DNA of 64,000 nucleotides, taken from positions 868,001-932,000 of the forward strand of contig JADJOE010000003.1 of assembly GCA_016713905.1 (NCBI GenBank), given 5' to 3'. This document shows, one piece after another, positions 24,890-34,100 of this stretch (positions are counted from its first letter, which is position 1; each line of letters begins with the position of its first letter). The notes below the pieces were generated by a model. The model did no database searches, was not told where the DNA came from, and saw only the letters and a program-made list of their open reading frames with translations. Made by a program: the position numbers and the translations under genes. This DNA is from Candidatus Vicinibacter proximus. GTDB lineage: Bacteria > Bacteroidota > Bacteroidia > Chitinophagales > Saprospiraceae.

Positions 24890-25954
24890 ATGTCGATTGA
24901 ACTAATAAATGCAGAGAATTTTGTATCACTTAAAAAGAGTCATCCGGTTTTAGATGTCAGATCACCATCTGAATACAACTGTGGTCATATTCCTGATGCC
25001 ATAAATTTTCCATTATTTTCAGATGAAGAACGAAGTATAATAGGTACTACGTATAAGAAAAGTGGTGCCAGATTGGCCTTAATGACTGGGTTAGAGATGG
25101 TAGGCCCCAGATTGTCCAATTTTGTTTTGAGAGCTGAGGATCTTAATGTAAATGGAACTTTTTTAATGCATTGCTGGAGAGGTGGAAAAAGAAGCTCAAG
25201 TTTGGCTTGGTTACTATCCAATGCAGGATTTGAAATTAAATTGCTTATGGGTGGTTATAAGGCTTACAGGACCCTGGCACACAAGATTTTTGATCAACCT
25301 GACTGGAAGTTTTTTGTTTTAGGAGGAAAGACTGGTTCTATGAAATCAAAGGTTTTAACCCACCTTTCAAATCAATCAGAACAAGTTATCGATTTAGAAA
25401 GCCTTGCCAGCCATAAAGGATCTGCCTTTGGTTGGATTAATGAATCTGCACAACCCAGTACTGAGCAATTTGAAAATCTCTTATTTGAAAAACTTATTAC
25501 TTACAATTCAGAAAAACCTATTTGGTGTGAAAATGAATCCAAGACAATTGGAAAAGTTTACATACCAAATTCAATATGGAACCAAATTCAGAAGGGTATT
25601 TTGTTTCATTTAGAAGTAGATTATAACATTCGATTGAACCACATTCTTTCTACTTATAATTTTAATAATGGTCCGGACTTAATTCTTTCTTTTGAAAAAA
25701 TAAGAAAAAGGCTTGGCCATATGGCAACTGATCAAGCAATCAAGCATATTCAGAATAATCAAATAGAAGAAGCTGCAAAGATTGGGCTGGATTATTATGA
25801 TAAGTTTTACGATTATGGCTTGAATAAGAAAATTTCCTCCATGGTATTTAAGCTAAAAATTGAGAACGATGATGTGAATAATATTTGTGATTCTCTTGTA
25901 CAATTCAAAAATCAAATAAATATACATGAATACTTTTCGTCTAACTCAATTTAG
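24890..25954 (+). CDS. mnmH: tRNA 2-selenouridine synthase
   Basis: A 354-residue protein with an N-terminal rhodanese domain (LDVRSPSEY near 21-29; active Cys95 in MHCWRGGKRSS) and a C-terminal P-loop domain. MnmH replaces sulfur by selenium in mnm5s2U34 of tRNA through a geranylated intermediate, using selenophosphate. It overlaps selD, the selenophosphate synthetase gene, by 29 bases. The Walker A region reads GGKTGSMKS (145-153), with Met where the motif normally has Gly before Lys. The upstream part of the pathway, mnmD, is encoded at 7.0 kb. Confidence 0.92.
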   Translation: MSIELINAENFVSLKKSHPVLDVRSPSEYNCGHIPDAINFPLFSDEERSIIGTTYKKSGARLALMTGLEMVGPRLSNFVLRAEDLNVNGTFLMHCWRGGKRSSSLAWLLSNAGFEIKLLMGGYKAYRTLAHKIFDQPDWKFFVLGGKTGSMKSKVLTHLSNQSEQVIDLESLASHKGSAFGWINESAQPSTEQFENLLFEKLITYNSEKPIWCENESKTIGKVYIPNSIWNQIQKGILFHLEVDYNIRLNHILSTYNFNNGPDLILSFEKIRKRLGHMATDQAIKHIQNNQIEEAAKIGLDYYDKFYDYGLNKKISSMVFKLKIENDDVNNICDSLVQFKNQINIHEYFSSNSI

Positions 25955-26975
25955 TCATGGGGCTGGTTGTGGGTGTAAAATCAGTCCTGCAATTTTGGAT
26001 GAGATTTTAAAATCTGAAAATAAAATTTTTTTTCCTGATTTGTTGGTTGGTTACCATCAAAAAGATGATGCTGCTGTATTTGATCTTGGAAATGGAAAAG
26101 CGATGATAAGTACTACAGACTTCTTTATGCCTATTGTGGATGATGCATTTGACTTTGGACGAATAGCGTCTGTAAACGCAATAAGCGATGTATATGCAAT
26201 GGGCGGCAAACCCCTTATGGCTATTGCAATACTTGCATGGCCGGTTGACAAAATACCAATAGAATATGCAAGAAAGGTTATTGAAGGCGCCAGAGCAATT
26301 TGTTCTGAAGCTGGAATCCCATTGGCCGGGGGACATAGTATTGATTCCATTGAACCAATTTTTGGCTTGGCTGTATCCGGTGAGATTCAAGTGGAAAGCA
26401 TAAAAATGAATTCCGGTGCAAAAGCGGGAGACTTAATTTATTTGACAAAAGGACTTGGGGTAGGAATATTAACCACGGCAGAGAAGAAATCAATTCTTAA
26501 AGAAGAACATCGAGATATTGCCAAAATTTCAATGCTAAAGTTAAATAATGTTGGCGAAAAATTAGGTAATCAAAAATTTGTACACTCTATGACCGACGTA
26601 ACCGGGTTTGGATTGTGCGGACATTTATTAGAAATTTGCGAGGCTTCCTCTTTAAAAGCCAGAATTGATTATGTTAAGTTGCCTTTTCTAGATCCTTGTG
26701 TATGGCAATATATTGAAGAAGGGGCGATACCTGGAGGGACCCACCGGAATTGGAGTTCTTATGGACATAAAATCCGACTTGAAGACAACTCGTGGTTTAA
26801 AATTTTAGCCGATCCTCAGACCAGTGGCGGATTATTGATTGTGATAGATCCTCTGCATCAAAATCATTTTGAAGAATTTTTGAAAAGGGAGAATATTCCT
26901 GTTCATCAAATAGGTAAATTCGAATCTGCTGACAAAATTGGGGAATGCCTGGTTGAAGTAGTCAGGAGTATTTGA
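25926..26975 (+). CDS. selD: Selenide, water dikinase (selenophosphate synthetase)
   Basis: A 349-residue ATP-dependent enzyme making selenophosphate from selenide. The N-terminal catalytic motif HGAGCGCK (residues 11-18) has Cys15 where some homologues carry selenocysteine, and Lys18. The DDAAVF, TTDFFMPIVDD, ISDVYAMGG and LAGGHS blocks of the AIR-synthase-like fold follow. The ATG lies inside mnmH (29-base overlap in another frame), implying translational coupling. No selA, selB or selC is in the window, so the visible use of selenophosphate is tRNA 2-selenouridine. Confidence 0.95.
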   Translation: MNTFRLTQFSHGAGCGCKISPAILDEILKSENKIFFPDLLVGYHQKDDAAVFDLGNGKAMISTTDFFMPIVDDAFDFGRIASVNAISDVYAMGGKPLMAIAILAWPVDKIPIEYARKVIEGARAICSEAGIPLAGGHSIDSIEPIFGLAVSGEIQVESIKMNSGAKAGDLIYLTKGLGVGILTTAEKKSILKEEHRDIAKISMLKLNNVGEKLGNQKFVHSMTDVTGFGLCGHLLEICEASSLKARIDYVKLPFLDPCVWQYIEEGAIPGGTHRNWSSYGHKIRLEDNSWFKILADPQTSGGLLIVIDPLHQNHFEEFLKRENIPVHQIGKFESADKIGECLVEVVRSI

Positions 26976-27020
26976 ACCATCAAATCAACTTAACATAATA
27001 TAAATTATGGGAAAAGGATT

Positions 27021-27048
27021 AGGGTGTTTTTTTAATAAAAATATCCCT
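27021..27048 (+). terminator. AT-rich hairpin after selD
   Basis: AGGG-TG-TTTTT (27021-27031) can pair with AAAAA-TA-TCCCT (27037-27048) with a small internal mismatch, forming a hairpin about 45 bases after the selD stop and just before the next promoter box. There is no following T tract on the plus strand, so a terminator role is only suggested. Confidence 0.3.
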
Positions 27049-27057
27049 CAATAGTAT

Positions 27058-27065
27058 TAACTTTG
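27058..27065 (+). promoter_or_regulatory. -7 box for the 27.1-28.6 kb gene cluster
   Basis: TAACTTTG matches TAnnTTTG and lies 20 bases before the ATG at 27086. It is the only good promoter box ahead of the three short genes that follow, which suggests one transcript. Confidence 0.5.
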
Positions 27066-27085
27066 TAATAATCAATTTAGTTAAA

Positions 27086-27679
27086 ATGGGTTTAGTCAAT
27101 TGGTTTAGAAAGTGGTTTGAAAAACCTGATTCGGATTTTGTCCCAAGCCAAAATCCAGTCAGGAATACAAAAGCCGATACTTATGAAAAGTTTGAACTAA
27201 ATTCAAAAGAAGAAATTAAGCATGATGTTGAGTTAGATAATACAGATTTGGGAACCAAAGCAAAAGAATTTATCCAAGAAACAGGAAAAGAAGTCGCGGA
27301 TCAGGGTTCCTATCTTTGGAATGAACTTAAAGAAAAAGTTCATGAGCTGGATGATAATACCAAGGAAGTTCGAGAAAAATTAAAGCAAAAAGCGAATCAG
27401 ACACTTGAGCAAGTTGAAAGTTTTATAGACAAGTCCATAGAAAAATCAAAGGCAATGGATGCTGAGGAAGCTAAAATTGATCTAAATCAAGATGGATTGG
27501 CTGATAAACCAGCAGATTTTGGAGAGGCTTTGGAAACAAAACACAAAGGATTCTTCGACAAAGCGGAAAAATGGGTAGAAAGTCAAGAAAAAGAATCTAA
27601 CTCAGGAGGAGCATCCCCTATTTCAGAATCAAATCCATCTTCAAAATTACCTACCTTGGAATTACCGAAAGATGAATAA
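27086..27679 (+). CDS. Uncharacterised acidic helical protein with N-terminal amphipathic helix
   Basis: A 197-residue protein I do not recognise. It starts with an aromatic/basic amphipathic segment (MGLVNWFRKWFEKP) that could lie on a membrane. A long charged helical region (about 55-125) with LEA/YtxH-like heptads follows. Next is DLNQDGLAD at residues 132-140, which fits a DxNxDGxxD calcium-binding loop, and a Ser/Pro-rich tail. There is no signal peptide, so it is probably cytoplasmic. It shares its composition and layout with the next gene, 27 bases on. A stress or membrane-protective role is inference. Confidence 0.6.
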   Translation: MGLVNWFRKWFEKPDSDFVPSQNPVRNTKADTYEKFELNSKEEIKHDVELDNTDLGTKAKEFIQETGKEVADQGSYLWNELKEKVHELDDNTKEVREKLKQKANQTLEQVESFIDKSIEKSKAMDAEEAKIDLNQDGLADKPADFGEALETKHKGFFDKAEKWVESQEKESNSGGASPISESNPSSKLPTLELPKDE

Positions 27680-27706
27680 TATTAATTAACCACTAATCAA
27701 TTGATA

Positions 27707-28228
27707 ATGAGTATTTTAAAGAAGTTATTTGGAAATCTTTTTGGAACCGCAAAAGAACAAGCTGTAAATGTAAAGGATAAGGCCGAAGATCTTGCAGCGA
27801 GGGCAAAAGAAGAAATTAAAGAAACCATCGGAGAAATTAAAGAATCTGAAACTTTCAAAAAAGCTAATGAAATGGCACAATCTTTTGCCGATAAGGCTAA
27901 AGAAGAATTTGAAGAGGCAAAGACTGAGGCTTCAGAAGGTTATCAAAAGGCCAAGGAATGGGTGAGTGAGGCAAAAGATGAAGTTGTTGAAACCATTCAA
28001 GAAATAAAGGAATCTGAAACCTATAAAAAGGCCTCTGAGGTTGCAGATCAGGTTTGGGACAAAACAAAGGATCTTGCCCAGAATATTGGCGAAAAAGTAG
28101 AAAATACAGCCAAGGACTTAGCCGATAAAGCTGGAGAAATGTATACATCAACAAGAGATAAAGTACAGGACTCTATCGACAATGAAACTAAGCCAAATGA
28201 AGCAAACCCTGAACAAAAGGATGTTTAA
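27707..28228 (+). CDS. LEA-like/apolipoprotein-like helical repeat protein
   Basis: A 173-residue, almost entirely helical, Lys/Glu/Ala-rich protein with LEA_4-type periodicity (KAKEE, DKAED, AKDLADKAGE). The N-terminus MSILKKLFGNLFG is amphipathic. The body holds an internal duplication: EIKESETFKKANEMA recurs 56 codons later as EIKESETYKKASEVA. Such proteins protect membranes and proteins during drying or osmotic stress in other organisms; here that is inference. The ATG at 27707 is chosen over a TTG at 27701. The stop overlaps the start of the following lipoprotein gene by 8 bases. Confidence 0.65.
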   Translation: MSILKKLFGNLFGTAKEQAVNVKDKAEDLAARAKEEIKETIGEIKESETFKKANEMAQSFADKAKEEFEEAKTEASEGYQKAKEWVSEAKDEVVETIQEIKESETYKKASEVADQVWDKTKDLAQNIGEKVENTAKDLADKAGEMYTSTRDKVQDSIDNETKPNEANPEQKDV

Positions 28229-28580
28229 AACGACATTCAAGGGTCTCTTACTACTTTGCTTCTTGATAGCTTGTACATTCGAGTATAAACCTTACTCGTT
28301 TACTCAGAATGACGAGATCATTGAGTTGCAGTTCGGAAGAAAAATGAATAAAAATTTATTAGATTCCCTGCAGAAAGTATTAAAAAATTCTGGCATAGAA
28401 CTGAAGTACACAGAGTTAAAATATGATGGGGATAAACTCAGTCGTTTAGCGTTTCAAGTTGAATATAATGGGAATGCAGGTAATGCAAAAACAAATTTTG
28501 TAAATAAAGGTAAATCCTTTGGTTTTAGAATTGAACCTAAAACCAATCGTATGATAGTGGGCGAACTCAATCCAAAATAA
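28221..28580 (+). CDS. Small hypothetical lipoprotein
   Basis: A 119-residue protein from the ATG at 28221: a basic start (MFKTTFKG), a hydrophobic stretch and a lipobox LIAC near residue 18, then a soluble domain of about 100 residues with mixed alpha/beta character. The frame extends upstream to an ATG at 28182, but that would hide the signal peptide behind 13 charged residues, so the internal start is preferred. It overlaps the LEA-like gene by 8 bases and is likely co-translated with it. It converges on cca. No family recognised. Confidence 0.65.
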   Translation: MFKTTFKGLLLLCFLIACTFEYKPYSFTQNDEIIELQFGRKMNKNLLDSLQKVLKNSGIELKYTELKYDGDKLSRLAFQVEYNGNAGNAKTNFVNKGKSFGFRIEPKTNRMIVGELNPK

Positions 28581-28583
28581 TAA

Positions 28584-30014
28584 TCAGATAGCTTTTGTTA
28601 AACCCAATTCTTTTGCCTTATCCAGCATTAATTGAAAGGCAGGTTCATATGCATTAGGAATTATCCCATCCAGAATGGATTCCCTGATGGCATTCTTAAT
28701 AAATCCTATTTCCTTTCCTGGTTTGAGGTTAAATGTCTTCATTATTTCTTCTCCACTGATCGGAGGTTGCCATTCTCTAATTCTATCCTTTTCTTCAACC
28801 TCTGAAAGCCTTTCCCGCACCTTCGAATAATTATTTAAATATCTTTTAACCTTATCTGAATTCTTAGAAGTAATATCGGCTTCGCAAAGCATCAAAAGAT
28901 CTTCCAAATCTTCACCGGCATCGAAAAGTAATCTTCTTAAAGCTGAATCAGTAATGAGTTCCTGGGTAAGTGCTATTGGTCTCAGATGTAACCTAACTAG
29001 TTTCTGAACATATTTCATCTTATGGTCAAGGGGCATTCTCAAATTCTTGAATATCCTAGGCAGCATTGCAGCGCCTAAAGCTTCATGACCATGAAATGTC
29101 CAACCAAGTTCTGAATCATACCTTTTTGTCTGAGGTTTAGCAATATCATGCAATATAGCAGCCCATCTTAACCATAATTTATCTGTCTTTTTGGACAAAT
29201 TATCCAGCACTTGTAAGGTATGATAAAAATTGTCTTTATGACCTTTTCCATCTTGGTATTCCACACCGTGCAACATACAAAGTTCAGGAAAAAAAAGTTC
29301 TAATAAACCAGATTTAAACAATTTATCAAAACCTATTGAAGGGACCTGACATAAGATAATTTTTTCCAGCTCAGCGCTAATTCTTTCCTTTGAAATAATT
29401 CTTATTCTCTTGGCATTATTCAAAATACCTGTCCATGTACGAGGTTCTATTTCATAATCCAATTGTGTGGAAAATCGTATAGCCCGCATCATCCTTAAAG
29501 GATCATCTGAAAAAGTAATATCAGGATTCGCAGGAGTTCTGATTATTTTTTTTTCCAAATCCTCGAGTCCATTAAATGGATCAATAATCTCACCAAAATT
29601 ATCCTGATTCAGACTTATAGAAATAGCATTAATGGTAAAATCTCTTCTGAGTTGATCATCTTGAAGTGTACCCGGACTGACAGTTGGTTTTCTTGATTCG
29701 CTGCTATAAGACTCTTTCCTGGCACCAACAAATTCAATTTCAAGGTCATGATGTCTGATCATGGCGGTTCCAAATCGCTCATAAATATTGATGTTTGGGA
29801 TTGGTCTAAATTTACTCGCAACTTCCTGAGCTAACTTTATACCATCCCCCAAGCAGACGATATCAATATCTTTAGAAGGCCTTCCTATTAGCCGATCCCT
29901 TACAAAACCACCTATAGCAAAGACAGGATAGTTTAATTGTTGACCACAATCCGAAATTATATCTAAAATTTTTCGTTCGGCTGTATTCAGTTTAAAAATT
30001 AACTGATTATCCAT
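28584..30014 (-). CDS. cca: CCA tRNA nucleotidyltransferase with HD domain
   Basis: A 476-residue class II nucleotidyltransferase. The head domain has GGFVRDRLIGR (about 36-46) and the catalytic DID in SKDIDIVC (about 48-55), then the RRDFTINAIS and DPLRMMRAIRF neck motifs. A C-terminal HD phosphohydrolase domain follows with LHDIAKP and later His ligands. It builds or repairs the 3' CCA of tRNAs; the HD domain may remove 2',3'-cyclic phosphates. Its ATG overlaps the dusB stop by one base (TAATG), so the two are translationally coupled. Confidence 0.9.
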   Translation of the reverse strand: MDNQLIFKLNTAERKILDIISDCGQQLNYPVFAIGGFVRDRLIGRPSKDIDIVCLGDGIKLAQEVASKFRPIPNINIYERFGTAMIRHHDLEIEFVGARKESYSSESRKPTVSPGTLQDDQLRRDFTINAISISLNQDNFGEIIDPFNGLEDLEKKIIRTPANPDITFSDDPLRMMRAIRFSTQLDYEIEPRTWTGILNNAKRIRIISKERISAELEKIILCQVPSIGFDKLFKSGLLELFFPELCMLHGVEYQDGKGHKDNFYHTLQVLDNLSKKTDKLWLRWAAILHDIAKPQTKRYDSELGWTFHGHEALGAAMLPRIFKNLRMPLDHKMKYVQKLVRLHLRPIALTQELITDSALRRLLFDAGEDLEDLLMLCEADITSKNSDKVKRYLNNYSKVRERLSEVEEKDRIREWQPPISGEEIMKTFNLKPGKEIGFIKNAIRESILDGIIPNAYEPAFQLMLDKAKELGLTKAI

Positions 30015-31021
30015 TACGCAAATTCAAGACTTTGTATTCCCGAAAATTCCGATTGAATTTTTTCAAGAATTTCAAACAATATCGGTGGTTCCAATTCTGT
30101 GACCAATTTTGCTCTATATTCTTTAATTCCCGGAAGACCTTTAAAATAGTTTGTGTAGTGTCTTCGCATTTCCAACACGCCAAGCCTCTCCCCTTTCCAT
30201 AGGATGCTATTTTTTAAATGATTGGCTGCTGCATCAACCCTTTCTATCAGATCTGGAGGCGGAAGAATTTCACCGGTTTTAAAAAAGTGTTTTATTTCTC
30301 TGAAAATCCATGGATAGCCAATACTTGCACGTCCAATCATGATTCCATCCACATCATACTTATTCTTAAATTCTAAGGCTTTTTGTGGAGAATCTATGTC
30401 CCCATTACCAAAAATTGGAATATGAATTCTTGGGTTATTTTTCACCTTAGATATCCAACTCCAATCGGAATGACCTTTATACATTTGGGCCCGTGTTCTG
30501 GCATGTATTGTTAGAGCTTTAATACCAATATCCTGAAGCCTTTCTGCTACTTCTTCGATAAATATAGAATTTTCATCCCAACCAAGCCTTGTTTTTACTG
30601 TAACAGGAAGATGAGTAGATTTTACTACAGCTTCAGTAAGTCTTACCATCTTAGGGATATCTCTTAAAATACCTGCTCCGGCTAATTTGCAAACTACTTT
30701 TTGAACAGGGCATCCATAATTAATATCGATTAATTCAGGTTTTGCTTCTTCTACTATTTCGGCTGCCCTCATCATAGAATCATACTCTGCTCCAAAAATT
30801 TGAACACCTATAGGTCTCTCCTCTTCATAAATATCTAATTTTCTAACACTTTTTTCCGCATCCCTTATAAGCCCTTCAACAGAAATAAACTCAGTATACA
30901 TCATGTCACAACCTTGAGTTTTGCATAAAGCCCTAAAAGGAGGATCACTAACATCCTCCATAGGAGCCAGCAACAACGGAAATTCCGGCAACACGATCTG
31001 ACCTATCTTAATATTACTCAT
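30014..31021 (-). CDS. dusB: tRNA-dihydrouridine synthase (DusB type)
   Basis: A 335-residue FMN-dependent TIM-barrel enzyme reducing specific uridines in the tRNA D-loop. Motifs: the N-terminal LLAPMEDVSDPPFR, YTEFISVEGL, the catalytic-Cys block DINYGCPVQKV (about residues 97-107), TVKTRLGW, the TIHARTR segment and the GNGDI and GIMIGRA phosphate-binding loops. The DusB subfamily is chosen from these blocks and the length. It is the first gene of a two-gene operon with cca. Confidence 0.9.
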   Translation of the reverse strand: MSNIKIGQIVLPEFPLLLAPMEDVSDPPFRALCKTQGCDMMYTEFISVEGLIRDAEKSVRKLDIYEEERPIGVQIFGAEYDSMMRAAEIVEEAKPELIDINYGCPVQKVVCKLAGAGILRDIPKMVRLTEAVVKSTHLPVTVKTRLGWDENSIFIEEVAERLQDIGIKALTIHARTRAQMYKGHSDWSWISKVKNNPRIHIPIFGNGDIDSPQKALEFKNKYDVDGIMIGRASIGYPWIFREIKHFFKTGEILPPPDLIERVDAAANHLKNSILWKGERLGVLEMRRHYTNYFKGLPGIKEYRAKLVTELEPPILFEILEKIQSEFSGIQSLEFA

Positions 31022-31149
31022 TTCACGGCAAAATTAATTCTATCCTTCATAAAATTCCCCTAATCCAAATAATTTCATTGGTTTGATATGTTTTACGCAT
31101 GAAACAACCCAATTCCATCCATTTAATTAAGCATAATTAAATATGCTTG

Positions 31150-31157
31150 TACATTTG
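31150..31157 (+). promoter_or_regulatory. -7 box for the Asp-box propeller gene
   Basis: TACATTTG matches TAnnTTTG; the start point would be near 31164. It supports the ATG at 31177 as the start of the next gene, because a TTG at 31147 would be upstream of the transcript. Confidence 0.5.
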
Positions 31158-31176
31158 TAATGAAATTAACAAAAAC

Positions 31177-34100
31177 ATGCGCTTTATTTACTTATTGCCT
31201 TTGCTTTTAAACTTTATGCCTTCCGTCTATGGTCAGAAGACCCCTTATGAAAAGTACTATTCTGCAGCTGAATGGCGATTAGTTGGTCCATTTAGAGGAG
31301 GAAGATCTTGCGCGGTAACAGGTATTCCAAATCAGCCGAATGCCTATTTAATGGGGTCGACAGGAGGCGGTATTTGGAAAACTTCGGACTCAGGTAAAAA
31401 TTGGAAAAACATCTCTGACCCATTTTTTGGTGGGTCAATCGGAGCTATTGCAATCTCGGAGTCGGATCCTAATATCCTGTTTGCAGGCACTGGTGAAGAA
31501 ACAGTTAGAGGCAATGTTTCGTCCGGTGAAGGTATTTGGAAATCTGAGGATGCAGGCAAAACCTGGTTCTTTGCCGGTTTAAAATACACAAGGCATATTA
31601 GCAGAATAAAAATTCATCCCAAAAACTCTAACCTCATTTACCTTGCAGCAATGGGGGATTTATATCAACCAAATCAAGAAAGAGGAATTTTTAAATCTGT
31701 GGATGGTGGAAAAAATTGGAATAAGGTACTTTTTGTAAATGACTCTGTTGGTGCAATAGATCTCATTTTTGATCCTGGTTTACCTCGAATAATGTATGCT
31801 ACGACTTGGAAAGTTCAAAGAACACCATATAGTTTGAACAGTGGTGGAAATGGCTCATCCATGTGGAAGAGTTTAGATGGTGGGGAAACATGGAAAGAAA
31901 TCGGTAAGAATAAGGGTTTACCAACGGGTCTTTGGGGAATATCATGTCTGACTATATGCCCTTCTCAAACTGAAAGGCTTTATGCGATGATTGAGAATGA
32001 AAATGGTGGACTGTTTAGATCTGATAATGGCGGAGACACATGGGAAAGAGTCAATGAAAGCAGGGACTTAAGACAAAGGGCATGGTATTTTAGCAGGTTA
32101 TTGGCTGACCCATTAGATCCAAATACAGTTTATGTTCTTAATGTTTCACTGCATAAATCAACGGATGGTGGAAAATCCTTTAAAACCATCCCAACACAAC
32201 ACGGTGACAATCATGATATCTGGATTAATCCAGGAAATCCTTCCAACATGATAGTAGCAAATGATGGTGGAGCCCAGATTTCTTTAAATGGTGGGGCAAG
32301 CTGGTCTTCTGTACACAATCAACCTACTGCACAATTCTATAGAGTATCTACAGACAATTCTTTTCCATTCAGAATCTATGCTGCACAACAAGACAATAGC
32401 ACAGTTAGAATTTTGCATAGAAATACAAAAAACAGAATTGATGAAGGGGATTGGGAATCAACTGCAGGAGGCGAATCGGGCCATATTGCAGTAGATCCTG
32501 ATAATCCTGACATAGTTTATGGAGGAAGTTATGGCGGCTATCTGACAAGGTATGATCACAAAAATCAGCTTTCTAGAAATATTCATGTTTGGCCTGATAA
32601 TCCTATTGGATATGGTGCAGAAGATTTAAAATATAGATTTCAATGGAATTTTCCAATTTTGTTTTCAACACACAAACCAAAAAAGTTATATACTGCATCC
32701 AATTACCTTCATGTTAGCTATAATGAAGGGCAAAGCTGGGAAACAATTAGTCCTGATTTAACAAGAAATGATCGTGAAAAATTGAAACCTTCAGGTGGCC
32801 TTATTACAAAAGACAACACGTCAGTAGAATATTATTGTACAATATTCGCAGTTGCAGAATCTAAAATAAAACAAGATTTAATTTGGGTAGGTAGTGATGA
32901 TGGCTTAGTGCATATTACCGAAAATGGTGGAAAAAACTGGACAAATGTTACTCCTTCAGAACTTCCAGAATGGTGTATGATTAACTGCATTGAAGCTGAT
33001 CCATTCCATGCGGGCGGTGCCTACATTGCCGCCACTTCATACAAATCAGGCGATTATAAGCCATACTTATTTAAGACGGAAGACTATGGAAAAAATTGGA
33101 AAAAAATTATTTCAGGAATTTCCGAGGAACACTTTACCCGTGTGATCCGAGCTGATCCTATTTCTAAAGGATTATTGTATTGTGGGACAGAAAGAGGCGC
33201 CTATATTTCTTTTAATGATGGAAAAAGATGGTATGACTTTCAAATGAATTTGCCTATTGTTCCAATTACAGATTTACTCATTAAGGATTACTCGCTAATT
33301 GCTGCAACCCAAGGTAGAAGTCTTTGGATGATCGATGATCTTACACCATTGAGAGACATCAAGGAATCTGAAAAGGAAAAATATTTTTTATCAAAGCCAA
33401 AACCGGCTTATAGAATAAGTGGAAAAATGGACAAGTCGGTTTCTAATTCAGGAATAAACCACCCGTCCCAAATAATGCTATATGTTTACCTGGACAGTTT
33501 TAATGTGAAAGATTCTGTTGAAATAAATTTGATGAATTCTAATGATAAGTTAGTTACCAATCTGTCTACATACCATAAAGATAAAAATTATAAGATCGAA
33601 CTCAACTCAGGCTCCAATCTCATTTTGGTTCCCTTTAAGTTGGAGCCTGCAAAATCTGTAGAAGGGATGATTATGTGGGGTGCTTCATTAGAAGGCCCTC
33701 TTGCCCCACCGGGAGACTATAAGATAATTTTCAAATCAAAAAAATTTACTGATTCGACAAAATGCACAATTATCAGAGATCTTAATTATCCAGTCGAAGA
33801 TAATGATGTAACCAGACTCTATAATTTTATTAAACTATCCAGAGATAAAGTGGATGAAGCACACAAAACAATAATAAATATACGTGACGTCCGTAGACAA
33901 CTTTTTGATTTCAGTACCAAGATTGAAAATAACGAACAGAATAAGCCATTTTTCAAGCTAAAAACACATATAGACAGTATTTTGAGTTCAATTGAAAATG
34001 AATTGTATCAAACCAAAATGCAAAGTGTCCAAGATCCTATAAATTATCCTATAAAGCTAACCAATAAACTTGCGCATTTAATTGCTTTATACAACGGTGC

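Noticed and set aside
26007..26390. Two overlapping antisense frames of 97-127 codons opposite selD.
   Set aside because: Shadows of a strongly conserved selD coding region; no promoter box and no recognisable product.
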